NCBI GenBank assembly: GCA_025356715.1
Contig: JANXRU010000104.1
Coordinates: 1 to 8,337, forward strand
DNA: 8,337 bases
Direction of reading: 5' to 3'
Source of the DNA: Bacteroidota bacterium
Lineage (GTDB): Bacteria > Bacteroidota > Bacteroidia > B-17B0 > B-17BO
Positions 1 to 6,552 of the stretch are shown here, piece after piece. Each line of letters begins with the position of its first letter. Position 1 is the stretch's first letter. The notes beneath the pieces were generated by a model. It searched no databases, was not told the DNA's origin, and was given only the letters and a program-made list of their open reading frames with translations. A program made the position numbers and the translations under genes.

Positions 1-132
1 GCTTGATGATTTTTTTCCAAAGCGTTCTTTCATTTTTTCAAATTGTTTTTTTCGATCATCTTCTGGTATAGGTTTAGGAGATGGGTTTGAATTTGAATTT
101 TCGGTAGTTGTATCTTTTTGTTCGTCGCTCAT
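1..132 (-). CDS. N-terminal fragment, probable FtsH-type AAA protease (by gene order)
   Basis: An open minus-strand frame starts with ATG at 132-130 and continues past the left edge, giving 44 residues. The visible peptide begins MSDEQKDTTTENSNSN, is rich in Ser/Asn/Pro, and then turns highly charged (PEDDRKKQFEKMKERFGKK). It has no membrane segment or domain within the window, so it cannot be identified from its own sequence. The inference comes from position: it lies just downstream of rsfS on the same strand, and in many Bacteroidota rsfS is followed by ftsH, the membrane-bound ATP-dependent zinc protease. FtsH proteins of this group often start with a short, variable polar tail before the first transmembrane helix, which fits. 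The spacing from the rsfS stop is 56 bp. An unrelated cytoplasmic protein with a disordered start remains possible. Confidence 0.5.
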   Translation of the reverse strand, partial: MSDEQKDTTTENSNSNPSPKPIPEDDRKKQFEKMKERFGKKSSS

Positions 133-165
133 TTTAAGTAGAGTATTGTAGTTTGAATTTATCAA

Positions 166-181
166 TTCGACATGAGTCGAA
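166..181 (-). other. Small hairpin between rsfS and the next minus-strand gene
   Basis: TTCGAC (166-171) and GTCGAA (176-181) form a perfect 6-bp inverted repeat around a 4-base loop, directly after the rsfS stop codon in the direction of transcription. There is no T-tract after it on the minus strand, so it is a poor intrinsic terminator; it may be an mRNA-stabilising or processing hairpin, or chance. Confidence 0.25.
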
Positions 182-188
182 ATTTATT

Positions 189-764
189 TTAATCTTGGAT
201 ATGAGTTATTTCCCCATCTGCCCAAAGGCCTTCAATATTGTAGAACTCCCGCGTTTCGCGCATAAAAATATGCGCAACAATATTGACGTAATCAACTAAA
301 ATCCATTCGCCGTTTTGTTTACCTTCACTATGGTAAGGGCGTTCTTTAGTGTTTTTTATAACACATTCTTCTAAAGCGTCCGATATAGCATTAACGTGAG
401 TGTTACTATCTGCGTCACAAATTACAAAGTAATCAGCAACTCGATGTTCTAACCCAATTAAATTAATAATAGTAATGTTTTTAGCTTTTTTCTCTTTCAT
501 GCCTTCTACAATAGCATCTAACAAACTCATTGTTTGTTCTTTGGTAGAATCTTTTTTAGGACGCTTAGCTGTACGAGTTTTCGTCTTTTTGTTTTCAGTA
601 TTCGCAATGCGATTAGCTTCTTTTTGCTCTTCTTGTTTTTCAGTTAAAGGTATTTTAACTATTTTTTTGGCGGCAGTTTTTTTAGGAGTTGCTTTTTTTG
701 TAGCCGATTTTTTAACTGTAGCTGCTTTTTTTGTAGCTGCTCTTTTTGCTGGTAATTTTGCCAT
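189..764 (-). CDS. rsfS: Ribosomal silencing factor RsfS with Lys/Ala-rich N-terminal extension
   Basis: RsfS (YbeB/Iojap family) binds ribosomal protein uL14 on the free 50S subunit and blocks joining to 30S, shutting down translation when nutrients are short. The 191-residue protein has its RsfS domain at about residues 79-191: TMSLLDAIVEGM, then the family's hallmark stretch ADYFVICDADSN (110-121) followed by THVNAI, the HSEG motif (145-148), EWILVDYVNIVAHIF (153-167) and the terminal REFYNIEGLWAD. Most family members are only about 105-125 residues long. Residues 1-78 are an added low-complexity tail dominated by Lys, Ala and Thr (AAKK, ATKK, KTAAKK), resembling bacterial histone-H1-like tails. 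The start at 764 is preceded by AAAAAAGAAA rather than a Shine-Dalgarno, normal for this phylum. An internal ATG at 530-528 (Met79) would give a core-only protein. The gene is divergent from birA. Confidence 0.9.
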   Translation of the reverse strand: MAKLPAKRAATKKAATVKKSATKKATPKKTAAKKIVKIPLTEKQEEQKEANRIANTENKKTKTRTAKRPKKDSTKEQTMSLLDAIVEGMKEKKAKNITIINLIGLEHRVADYFVICDADSNTHVNAISDALEECVIKNTKERPYHSEGKQNGEWILVDYVNIVAHIFMRETREFYNIEGLWADGEITHIQD

Positions 765-843
765 TTTCTTTTTTATTGCGAATGCTAATCGCTATTTATA
801 TTTTTGTGTATTGGTAAAAAACAAATTTAATCTTTTTGTGTTA
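765..843. promoter_or_regulatory. Divergent intergenic region, rsfS / birA promoters expected here
   Basis: This 79-bp gap separates two divergently read genes, so both promoters should lie in it or in the adjacent coding ends. For birA, a TTTG at 803-806 and a partial match to the Bacteroidota -7 element (TAATCTTT, 828-835) are 21 bases apart, which fits TTTG-N17-23-TAnnTTTG. That would place the transcript start at or next to the birA ATG, i.e. an almost leaderless message. The -7 match is only 6 of 8 bases, and I see no convincing element for rsfS, so the exact sites are speculative; only the divergent layout is firm. Confidence 0.35.
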
Positions 844-1608
844 ATGCAAACATTATTTATTGGTAAGCAATTGATTTTTTTACACGAAGTAGAGAGTACC
901 AATACTTATGCCATGAACTTGTTAAGGAATGTTAATACAGCGGAAGGCGCAATAATATACACAGATAATCAAACAAGAGGAAAGGGTCAAAGAGGAGCTG
1001 TATGGAATAGTGAAATAGGCACTAATCTCACTGTTTCATGTATTCTAAAGCCTCATTTTTTAAACATTAAAAACACGTTTTATTTAAGTAAAATAAGCGC
1101 ATTAGCTGTTTATGACGTTATGGCGGAATTGTTGTCTATTAGTCAATATGACATTAAAATTAAATGGCCGAATGACATTTTAGTTAACAAAAAAAAAATA
1201 AGCGGCATCTTGATTGAGAATAACTTCAATCATGATTATTTGCAACACAGTGTAATAGGCATTGGTCTTAACATAAATCAAATGGATTTTGATTCTTTAT
1301 TAACTACCGCAACATCACTCAAATTGCTTTCTAATAAAGAGTTTAATAAAGATGTTGTTTTGAATATTTTGTGTCAAAGCCTTGAAAAGTGGTATTTAAA
1401 ATTAAAAGCCAATAAATTGGAAGAGATTGATTTGTGTTATTTTAATAATTTATTTGGATTAAATAAATCTAATTCCTTTTTAGAAGCAGGCAATATTGAT
1501 TTTGACGCCAGTATACACGCTATATCAATTGATGGTAAATTGATACTGAAACTAACAAATGGCGACTTGCGCTCATTTGAAGTTAAGGAAGTAAAAATGA
1601 TTTTTTAA
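844..1608 (+). CDS. birA: Biotin–[acetyl-CoA-carboxylase] ligase, single-domain (no DNA-binding part)
   Basis: This enzyme activates biotin with ATP to biotinyl-AMP and attaches it to the acceptor lysine of biotin carboxyl carrier proteins, chiefly that of acetyl-CoA carboxylase, so it supports malonyl-CoA formation. With the ATG at 844 it has 254 residues. The catalytic LplA/BirA domain starts at once with FLHEVESTN (12-20). The nucleotide/biotin loop is TRGKGQRGAVW (44-54; family GRGRxGRxW), followed by KWPND (107-111), Lys118 of KKKISGILIE where E. coli BirA has its biotin-contacting lysine, and IGIGLN (138-143). The tail (about 218-254) fits the small SH3-like C-terminal domain. There is no N-terminal helix-turn-helix, so this is the non-regulatory class. 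The reading frame stays open upstream to 475, but that part runs antisense through rsfS and does not look like protein, hence the 844 start. The gene order beside rsfS is typical of Flavobacteriia. Confidence 0.93.
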   Translation: MQTLFIGKQLIFLHEVESTNTYAMNLLRNVNTAEGAIIYTDNQTRGKGQRGAVWNSEIGTNLTVSCILKPHFLNIKNTFYLSKISALAVYDVMAELLSISQYDIKIKWPNDILVNKKKISGILIENNFNHDYLQHSVIGIGLNINQMDFDSLLTTATSLKLLSNKEFNKDVVLNILCQSLEKWYLKLKANKLEEIDLCYFNNLFGLNKSNSFLEAGNIDFDASIHAISIDGKLILKLTNGDLRSFEVKEVKMIF

Positions 1609-1631
1609 TTTTAAAAACGGTAGGAATACAA

Positions 1632-1673
1632 TACAAATGAGTATTTTATGCCTACAAATGAGTTAAAATTACC
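1632..1673. repeat. Two imperfect 21-bp direct repeats upstream of the secreted-protein pair
   Basis: TACAAATGAGT occurs at 1632-1642 and again, identically, at 1653-1663, so the period is 21 bp, about two helical turns. The remaining ten bases of each unit differ mostly by A/T exchange and both end in CC, and a further TAC follows at 1674. The pair lies in the 125-bp gap between birA and the next gene, about 60-100 bp before that gene's start, a usual place for activator or repressor binding. Whether it is an operator or a chance AT-rich duplication cannot be told from one sequence. Confidence 0.4.
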
Positions 1674-1733
1674 TACTAACTAAAATTTCTATTGTAACTT
1701 GCGGTACTTTATAGTTGATTACTATATATTGCA

Positions 1734-2225
1734 ATGAAAAATCTATACATTTTAATATTTTCAATCATTTCATTTTTTGCTAATTCGCAAACGGTTGATT
1801 ATTCTATAGTACGAAAATCTATTTCTGCATCATATCCTGAAATAGATTTTTCAAATAAATTACTAGCTATTTCAGTTTGGAGTTCTTCAGACGTTATTAG
1901 TCGAGAGGTAAATAAAGAATATTATAGAACTTGGCAAGCATATCAAGGAGCTAAATTAAAAGGTGGATTGAAAGGTTTGATATTTATTTCAATTAGTACA
2001 GATACGAAAGAAATAAATTTCAAAATCGCAAGTAAAAAAGATTTAGAGAATTACGCATTCACAATCTGTGATTACCTCTCATACGACTCAAAAGGAGTAT
2101 TGGCTGAGATGACTTTGGGTAAAAATATTCAAAATATTGTTTTTGATGCAAATGGCAATTTAATATTTAAAAACCTTGACAGTAAAGAAGTTTTTAACTC
2201 GTTTAATAATATAATGACTCGATAA
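1734..2225 (+). CDS. Exported small protein, possible redox-inactive thioredoxin-like fold
   Basis: I do not recognise a named family for this 163-residue protein. Residues 1-19 are a clear signal peptide (MKN, then a hydrophobic run to about Phe15, ending ANSQ), so it should leave the cytoplasm; there is no lipobox cysteine. The mature part follows the pattern of TlpA/thioredoxin-like proteins: a strand with Trp (LLAISVWSSSD, 43-53), a helix, a second strand (GLIFISISTD, 81-90) and a late hairpin (NIVFDANGNLIFKNL, 134-148). Where such proteins carry CxxC after the Trp region there is Asp53-Val-Ile-Ser56, and the usual cis-proline before the late strand is also absent. If the fold is right it cannot do disulfide chemistry; its only mature-part cysteine is Cys112. 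Its stop overlaps the next start (TAATG), so the two are translationally coupled, suggesting a job linked to that surface protein. Fold assignment is inference. Confidence 0.7.
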   Translation: MKNLYILIFSIISFFANSQTVDYSIVRKSISASYPEIDFSNKLLAISVWSSSDVISREVNKEYYRTWQAYQGAKLKGGLKGLIFISISTDTKEINFKIASKKDLENYAFTICDYLSYDSKGVLAEMTLGKNIQNIVFDANGNLIFKNLDSKEVFNSFNNIMTR

Positions 2226-4837
2226 TGAGACTATACGTTTATATTATAATTTGTTTTTTGACGGCAGTAAATATACTTACTGCACAGAATGGGGATTGCA
2301 GTACATCAACTGTTACTGCATGTAACGGAAATCCAACTTTTCCTTTTACAACAAATACAAGTGGTAATTCATGGGGTAATGTTCAGGATTTACCAACCGG
2401 TAATTCTATTAGTAATCCATCAACAAATCCAGGAAGTACAAACCCTGGTTGTTTGCTTTCAGGCGAATCAAGTGGCGGGGCAACATGGGTGCAAATTAAT
2501 ATTAGTAGTTCAGGCACTTTAGGATTTCAACTCAGTCAAACTGGCTTTGAGGACTGGGCCATGTGGCCTTATAATGCTACTGGATGTGCAGATATTTTAA
2601 ATAACACATTGCCACCTGTTCGTTGTAATTGGAATAGCAGTCCGACAGGTGGAACTGGTATTGGTACTCCGCCTGCTGGAGCAACAGCTGCTAATTTTGA
2701 ACCTATTTTAAATGTGACTGCAGGCCAATCTTTTATCGTTTGTGTTACCAACTTTAGTAATGTAAATGGCACTGTAAATATGAATTTTACTGGTACCGCA
2801 GGAACCACATGCGTTCCTTTTGGTGCCTCAACAAGCCAATCGATTTGTCCAGGTAAAACAGCTACACTTGTTGCAACTAGTAATTTAGGAACGCCTTCAT
2901 ATACTTGGAATCCAGGCGGATTTACAACACAAACCATCACTGTTTCTCCAGCATCAACAACTATTTATACGGTTACAATTGCAGGCACAAATACAGTTAC
3001 AAGTACGTTTACAACTCAAGTGAGCACGAGTACTGTAACGCTTTATTCGTTACCCACTATTACTTTATCAAGTAATAGTTCGGTTTGTCCAAATACAACT
3101 ATTAATTTATCTGCTTCATCTGGTTTAACTAATTATGTATGGTCTGGACCTCCCGCATTTAGCCAAACTACCGCAATAAATGCATCTAGTATTTTAAATG
3201 CAAATGCATCAATGGCTGGAACATACTCTGTAATTGCAACAACCGCACAAGGTTGCACTGTAATAGCAACAAATACGGTTGGAATTATTCCAACATCTCC
3301 AGTAACAGTAACGCCTACATATAGTGTTTGTCAAGGGGGAGATATATTCCTATTAGCAAGTTCGACGGGAGCAAGTTCGTATAATTGGGCAGGCCCATTG
3401 ACGTATACATCAGCTATTCAAAACCCTACGCTAACCGCTGTTTTACCAGCATCAACAGGGATTTACACGGTTACTGCTAATTTTATATTAGGAGTAACAA
3501 CGTGTACAACAAAAAATACAGTTACCGTTAGCATTACTCCAGCAACAACTGTCGCTTTAGTTCCTATACCATCAATTTGTAATAATGGTGACATTAATTT
3601 AGTTGGACCAAATGGTGGAAATGCTTATTCATGGATTGGCCCTTTAGGTTTCTTATCGGCTGTTCAAAATCCAACAATTACAAATGTAGGTGTTGTTAAT
3701 AATGGCGTCTATTCTCTTTCAGTAACAACTAATGGTTGTGTAAATACAGGATCAATTAATATTACTGTTTTTCCACCATTAAATTTCAATACTACACCAA
3801 TTGGAATTTCATTATGTGCTACAAAAACTGGAACTCTCGGGAGTATAGGCGCAGGAGGAAGTGGGTTTTATAGTTATGTTTGGAGTCCTCCCACAGATTT
3901 AAGTTCTTCTAATACTGCTAACACGAGTGTTATAGGAAATACCACCACCACATATAGCTTAACGCTTTCAGATCCCAATTGTCCTGTAACCTTAACTCAA
4001 ACGGCATCGGTTACCGTAACTGTTAATCCAATACCAGTGATAACATATACAACCAGTAATGCACGTGGATGTGAATCGTTTACAACCGATTTAATTAGTA
4101 ATAGTAATCCTACTTCAGTAAATTGTGCATGGCGATTTTCTAACAATTTTAATTATAACGGCTGCAATACCTCTAATTTTACATTCCCAACTCATGGTAC
4201 ATATGGAGCAACTCTGACAGTGACCGATATTAATGGTTGCATTGATAGTGTAAAAAATAATTCATTTATAATCGTTGATCCTAAGCCAAATGCAGATTTC
4301 GAATGGAATCCAAATAAACCTACTATATTAGCAAATGAGGTTAGTTTTATTGATAAATCGACAATAGGCTTGCCTATTACTAATTGGCATTGGAACTTTG
4401 GAGATGGCTTTGTTACTGCTGATTTAGATACAGCTAATATTCAAAACCCTTTTCATTTATATAATAATGTGTATACATATTCAGTTTCTTTGGAAGTTAC
4501 TAATAGTTATGGCTGTAAGAATAACATAACAAAACTGCTTATTTTAGAAGATGAATTCGCGTTATATATTCCGAATGCTTTTACTCCAATAAGAAATGAT
4601 GGAAAAAATGATGTATTTAATGTAGCGGGGATGGGTTTTTTAGCTGATAGTTTTGAAATGACCATATTTGATCGATGGGGAACTGAAGCTTTTAATACAA
4701 ATGATGTGACTAAGGGTTGGGATGGGCGAATAAAAGGCGGTCCATTAGGAAAAGAAGGCGTTTATGTATATAAAATCGTGGTGAAAGATTATAAATTACA
4801 CGATAAAATATTTGTTGGACATATTACTTTACTTTAA
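2225..4837 (+). CDS. Secreted multi-Ig/PKD-repeat protein with type B T9SS sorting domain
   Basis: An 870-residue extracellular protein, most likely surface-attached or released through type IX secretion. A signal peptide (1-20, ending LTAQ) is followed by a Cys/Asn/Ser-rich jelly-roll-like domain (about 22-196; PGCLLSGESSG at 74-84, FEPILNVTAGQ at 158-168, FIVCVTN at 170-176) common at the start of Bacteroidota secreted proteins. Five Ig-like repeats of about 75-85 residues come next, each opening with a C-containing turn (ICPG 207, VCPN 287, VCQGG 368, ICNNG 451, LCAT 530) and carrying a Y-x-W core (YTW 226, YVW 304, YNW 386, YSW 468, YVW 551). Two PKD-like domains follow (about 603-686 and 688-776, the second with WNFGDG at 723-728). 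The C-terminus (778-870) is the gliding-motility/CHU_C type: IPNAFTP, NDVF, FDRWG, WDGR, GVYVYKI. No catalytic domain is visible, so binding or adhesion is the best guess. Confidence 0.92.
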   Translation: MRLYVYIIICFLTAVNILTAQNGDCSTSTVTACNGNPTFPFTTNTSGNSWGNVQDLPTGNSISNPSTNPGSTNPGCLLSGESSGGATWVQINISSSGTLGFQLSQTGFEDWAMWPYNATGCADILNNTLPPVRCNWNSSPTGGTGIGTPPAGATAANFEPILNVTAGQSFIVCVTNFSNVNGTVNMNFTGTAGTTCVPFGASTSQSICPGKTATLVATSNLGTPSYTWNPGGFTTQTITVSPASTTIYTVTIAGTNTVTSTFTTQVSTSTVTLYSLPTITLSSNSSVCPNTTINLSASSGLTNYVWSGPPAFSQTTAINASSILNANASMAGTYSVIATTAQGCTVIATNTVGIIPTSPVTVTPTYSVCQGGDIFLLASSTGASSYNWAGPLTYTSAIQNPTLTAVLPASTGIYTVTANFILGVTTCTTKNTVTVSITPATTVALVPIPSICNNGDINLVGPNGGNAYSWIGPLGFLSAVQNPTITNVGVVNNGVYSLSVTTNGCVNTGSINITVFPPLNFNTTPIGISLCATKTGTLGSIGAGGSGFYSYVWSPPTDLSSSNTANTSVIGNTTTTYSLTLSDPNCPVTLTQTASVTVTVNPIPVITYTTSNARGCESFTTDLISNSNPTSVNCAWRFSNNFNYNGCNTSNFTFPTHGTYGATLTVTDINGCIDSVKNNSFIIVDPKPNADFEWNPNKPTILANEVSFIDKSTIGLPITNWHWNFGDGFVTADLDTANIQNPFHLYNNVYTYSVSLEVTNSYGCKNNITKLLILEDEFALYIPNAFTPIRNDGKNDVFNVAGMGFLADSFEMTIFDRWGTEAFNTNDVTKGWDGRIKGGPLGKEGVYVYKIVVKDYKLHDKIFVGHITLL

Positions 4838-4863
4838 ATAATTGGCCATTAACTAATAAAATC

Positions 4864-4894
4864 CCTTAAAAAAAGATGATTTTAAGGCTGTTTT
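4864..4894 (+). terminator. Weak AT-rich hairpin after the T9SS protein gene, candidate terminator
   Basis: CCTTAAAA (4864-4871) pairs perfectly with TTTTAAGG (4880-4887) around an 8-base loop, 26 bases after the stop codon. It is followed by CTGTTTT, a short and interrupted T-run. Position and orientation suit an end for the two-gene transcript, but the stem has only two G:C pairs, so the terminator is likely to be weak. Confidence 0.45.
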
Positions 4895-4975
4895 AGTTTA
4901 AATCTATTGATTTTTAGAGATTTACGATAAATTAGTAAAAGATTTATTTTTTTTTAAGTTTTTGCTTTCTATTTT

Positions 4976-5008
4976 TTTGCGTAAAAACGTACTATTTTCT
5001 TATATTTA
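4976..5008 (+). promoter_or_regulatory. Candidate Bacteroidota-type promoter for the AT/DH/KS genes
   Basis: TTTG at 4976-4979 and TATATTTA at 5001-5008 match the -33 (TTTG) and -7 (TAnnTTTG) elements, the latter at 7 of 8 positions, with a 21-base spacer that falls in the usual 17-23 range. Transcription would start near 5013-5016, leaving a leader of roughly 45 bases before the ATG at 5060. It lies after the hairpin at 4864-4887, so it would start a separate transcript. The rest of the 222-bp gap (4838-5059) is plain AT-rich sequence. Confidence 0.45.
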
Positions 5009-5059
5009 ACCCCTAAAACATTAAATTTAAAAGTATCATTTAGTGATGATTATTTTAGC

Positions 5060-5917
5060 ATGGCATTAAACGTCATATTATTTCCAGGTCAAGGTTCTCA
5101 ATCGCAAGGTATGGGCGCAGAATTGTTTAAGGAGTTTCCTGAAACAGTTGCTATTGCTAATAAAGTACTAGGGTTTGATATTGCAGAGCTATGCCTAAAT
5201 AATACTGATAATTTATTAAATCAAACAAATTACACTCAGCCTGCTTTGTTTTTAGTTAATTACCTGACTTATCAAAAATATTTAAAGACGAATAATCCCC
5301 CAGATTATTTATTAGGCCATAGTTTAGGAGAATTTAATGCCTTAAATGCAGCTGGTGTATTTGATTTCGAAACAGGCCTTCGAATTGTTCAAAAACGAGG
5401 AGAATTAATGCTTTCAGTAAATGGAACGGGTATGGCCGCTGTATTAGGTAGCGATTACGAATCGTTGAAAGCTATTTTGGATTCAAACTTTCCTGAATTA
5501 GATATCGCTAACATTAATACACATTCTCAAATTGTTATTTCCGGTCCATTGGATTTATTGGATAACGCTGCTGATTTTATAGAAGATGAAGGATTGGGTT
5601 ATATTCCTTTAAAAGTTAGTGGCGCATTTCACTCTAGGTATATGACCCCTGTAAAAGATAGTTTTAAGAAATATGTCGAAGTAATGAAACTTAATCCTTG
5701 TTCTGTACCAGTTATTTCAAATTATACATCTAATGTTTACCCTTCAGATACGAGTGGTATTTTAACAAACATGGTAAATCAAATTGATAGCCCTGTAAAA
5801 TGGTTGCAAAGTATTGAATTTATTATAGCTAAAGGAGAGTGTCATTTTACAGAAGTGGGGCCAGGAGAAGTTTTAACGAATGTATTGAAAAAAATAAAAA
5901 GTAATATCGTATTATAG
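5060..5917 (+). CDS. Malonyl-CoA:ACP transacylase, similar to discrete ATs of trans-AT polyketide pathways
   Basis: This stand-alone acyltransferase should move malonyl from CoA to an acyl carrier protein, supplying extender units. All expected residues are present in 285 residues: the oxyanion Gln11 in FPGQGSQ (8-14), nucleophile Ser88 in GHSLGE (86-91), Arg113 in QKRGEL, which binds the malonyl carboxylate, and His191 in GAFHS, the AFH form that goes with malonyl rather than methylmalonyl. The stretch ELCLNNTDNLLNQT (43-56) with YTQPALFLVNYL (58-69) and FDFETGL (101-107) is, from memory, closer to free-standing ATs of trans-AT PKS systems than to housekeeping FabD, although function as an ordinary FabD is not excluded. 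It is the first gene of a same-strand set: a dehydratase starts 34 bp after its stop, then ketosynthase and ketoreductase. No Shine-Dalgarno is seen; TTTTAGC precedes the ATG. Confidence 0.88.
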   Translation: MALNVILFPGQGSQSQGMGAELFKEFPETVAIANKVLGFDIAELCLNNTDNLLNQTNYTQPALFLVNYLTYQKYLKTNNPPDYLLGHSLGEFNALNAAGVFDFETGLRIVQKRGELMLSVNGTGMAAVLGSDYESLKAILDSNFPELDIANINTHSQIVISGPLDLLDNAADFIEDEGLGYIPLKVSGAFHSRYMTPVKDSFKKYVEVMKLNPCSVPVISNYTSNVYPSDTSGILTNMVNQIDSPVKWLQSIEFIIAKGECHFTEVGPGEVLTNVLKKIKSNIVL

Positions 5918-5951
5918 ATTTCATTTTATAAACGAAAGCAATGATAATTAA

Positions 5952-6485
5952 ATGACATTAGAAGAAAAAGAAATTTTAATTCACAGTTTAAAGCGTGATG
6001 TACTTGTAATCCCTACTGAAGGCTTAACAAAAGTAACCTACGGAAAAGAAGATATTTATAAAATTATCCCTCACCGTCCTCCATTTGATTTGGTTACCAC
6101 TATTACTGCTGTTAATTTACCAGAAGAAGTTATTGAAGTAACGAGTTTTATTGATCCTGCAGATCCCATTTTTGCGGGGCATTTTCCAGGGCATCCTGTT
6201 TATCCAGGCGTTATGCAAATAGAGGCCATGGGTCAAGCAGGCTTATGCTTAGCTTATTTCAATAAGAATCAAACAACTGTTATAACGGATGATGCAGAAC
6301 CTGTAAAAGGGTTATTTACACGTGTTCATAATACAGGGTTTAATAAAGGAGTATTGCCAGGCGATACTTTAACGATTAGAGTAAAATCTATAGAAGACGA
6401 TGATTTTATGGGTTTAATGTCGGCGCAAGTACTTATAAATAATGAGATTATTTCTCATAGTATTTTGGAAGTATATTACCCCTAA
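5952..6485 (+). CDS. 3-hydroxyacyl-ACP dehydratase, FabZ-like hotdog fold, with N-terminal extension
   Basis: This enzyme should remove water from a 3-hydroxyacyl-ACP to give the trans-2-enoyl-ACP. The single hotdog domain spans about residues 32-177. It opens with IYKIIPHRPPFDLV (35-48), matching the FabZ opening LPHRYPFLLVDR except for Pro in place of Tyr and loss of the Asp. The active site is in AGHFPGHPVYPGV (75-87) with His77 as catalytic histidine, and Glu91 in QIEAMGQAG (89-97). The opening motif makes it FabZ-type rather than FabA. At 177 residues it is longer than FabZ (about 145-155); the excess is a charged, helix-prone N-terminus (1-30). In Bacteroidota the housekeeping fabZ is usually fused to lpxC, so a separate copy beside AT and KS genes suggests a dedicated pathway. 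Another ATG at 5941 is out of frame and soon meets a stop. Confidence 0.9.
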   Translation: MTLEEKEILIHSLKRDVLVIPTEGLTKVTYGKEDIYKIIPHRPPFDLVTTITAVNLPEEVIEVTSFIDPADPIFAGHFPGHPVYPGVMQIEAMGQAGLCLAYFNKNQTTVITDDAEPVKGLFTRVHNTGFNKGVLPGDTLTIRVKSIEDDDFMGLMSAQVLINNEIISHSILEVYYP

Positions 6486-6552
6486 AAATTAATTAATTTA
6501 AATCTATCTTTGAAAGCTAAAAAATAGTAAGTTTAAAAAATAAAAAATAGTT

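Noticed and set aside
475..843. Upstream continuation of the birA frame (123 residues before Met at 844)
   Set aside because: It runs antisense through rsfS, and its Phe/Ala/Val-rich peptide is just the complement of the Lys-rich tail codons. BirA homology starts right after 844.
2289..2522. Plus-strand 77-codon frame overlapping the start of the T9SS protein gene
   Set aside because: It is out of frame within the jelly-roll-like domain, rich in Gln/Val/Leu from shifted codons, with no independent support.
2569..2940. Minus-strand open frame of 123 codons inside the T9SS protein gene
   Set aside because: It lies opposite a well-supported domain of the 870-residue protein and shows no recognisable motif; it is a shadow frame.
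6509..6535. TTTG / TAAGTTTA promoter-like pair before the ketosynthase
   Set aside because: The spacer is only 15 bases, shorter than the usual 17-23, in a very AT-rich gap where such matches are expected by chance.
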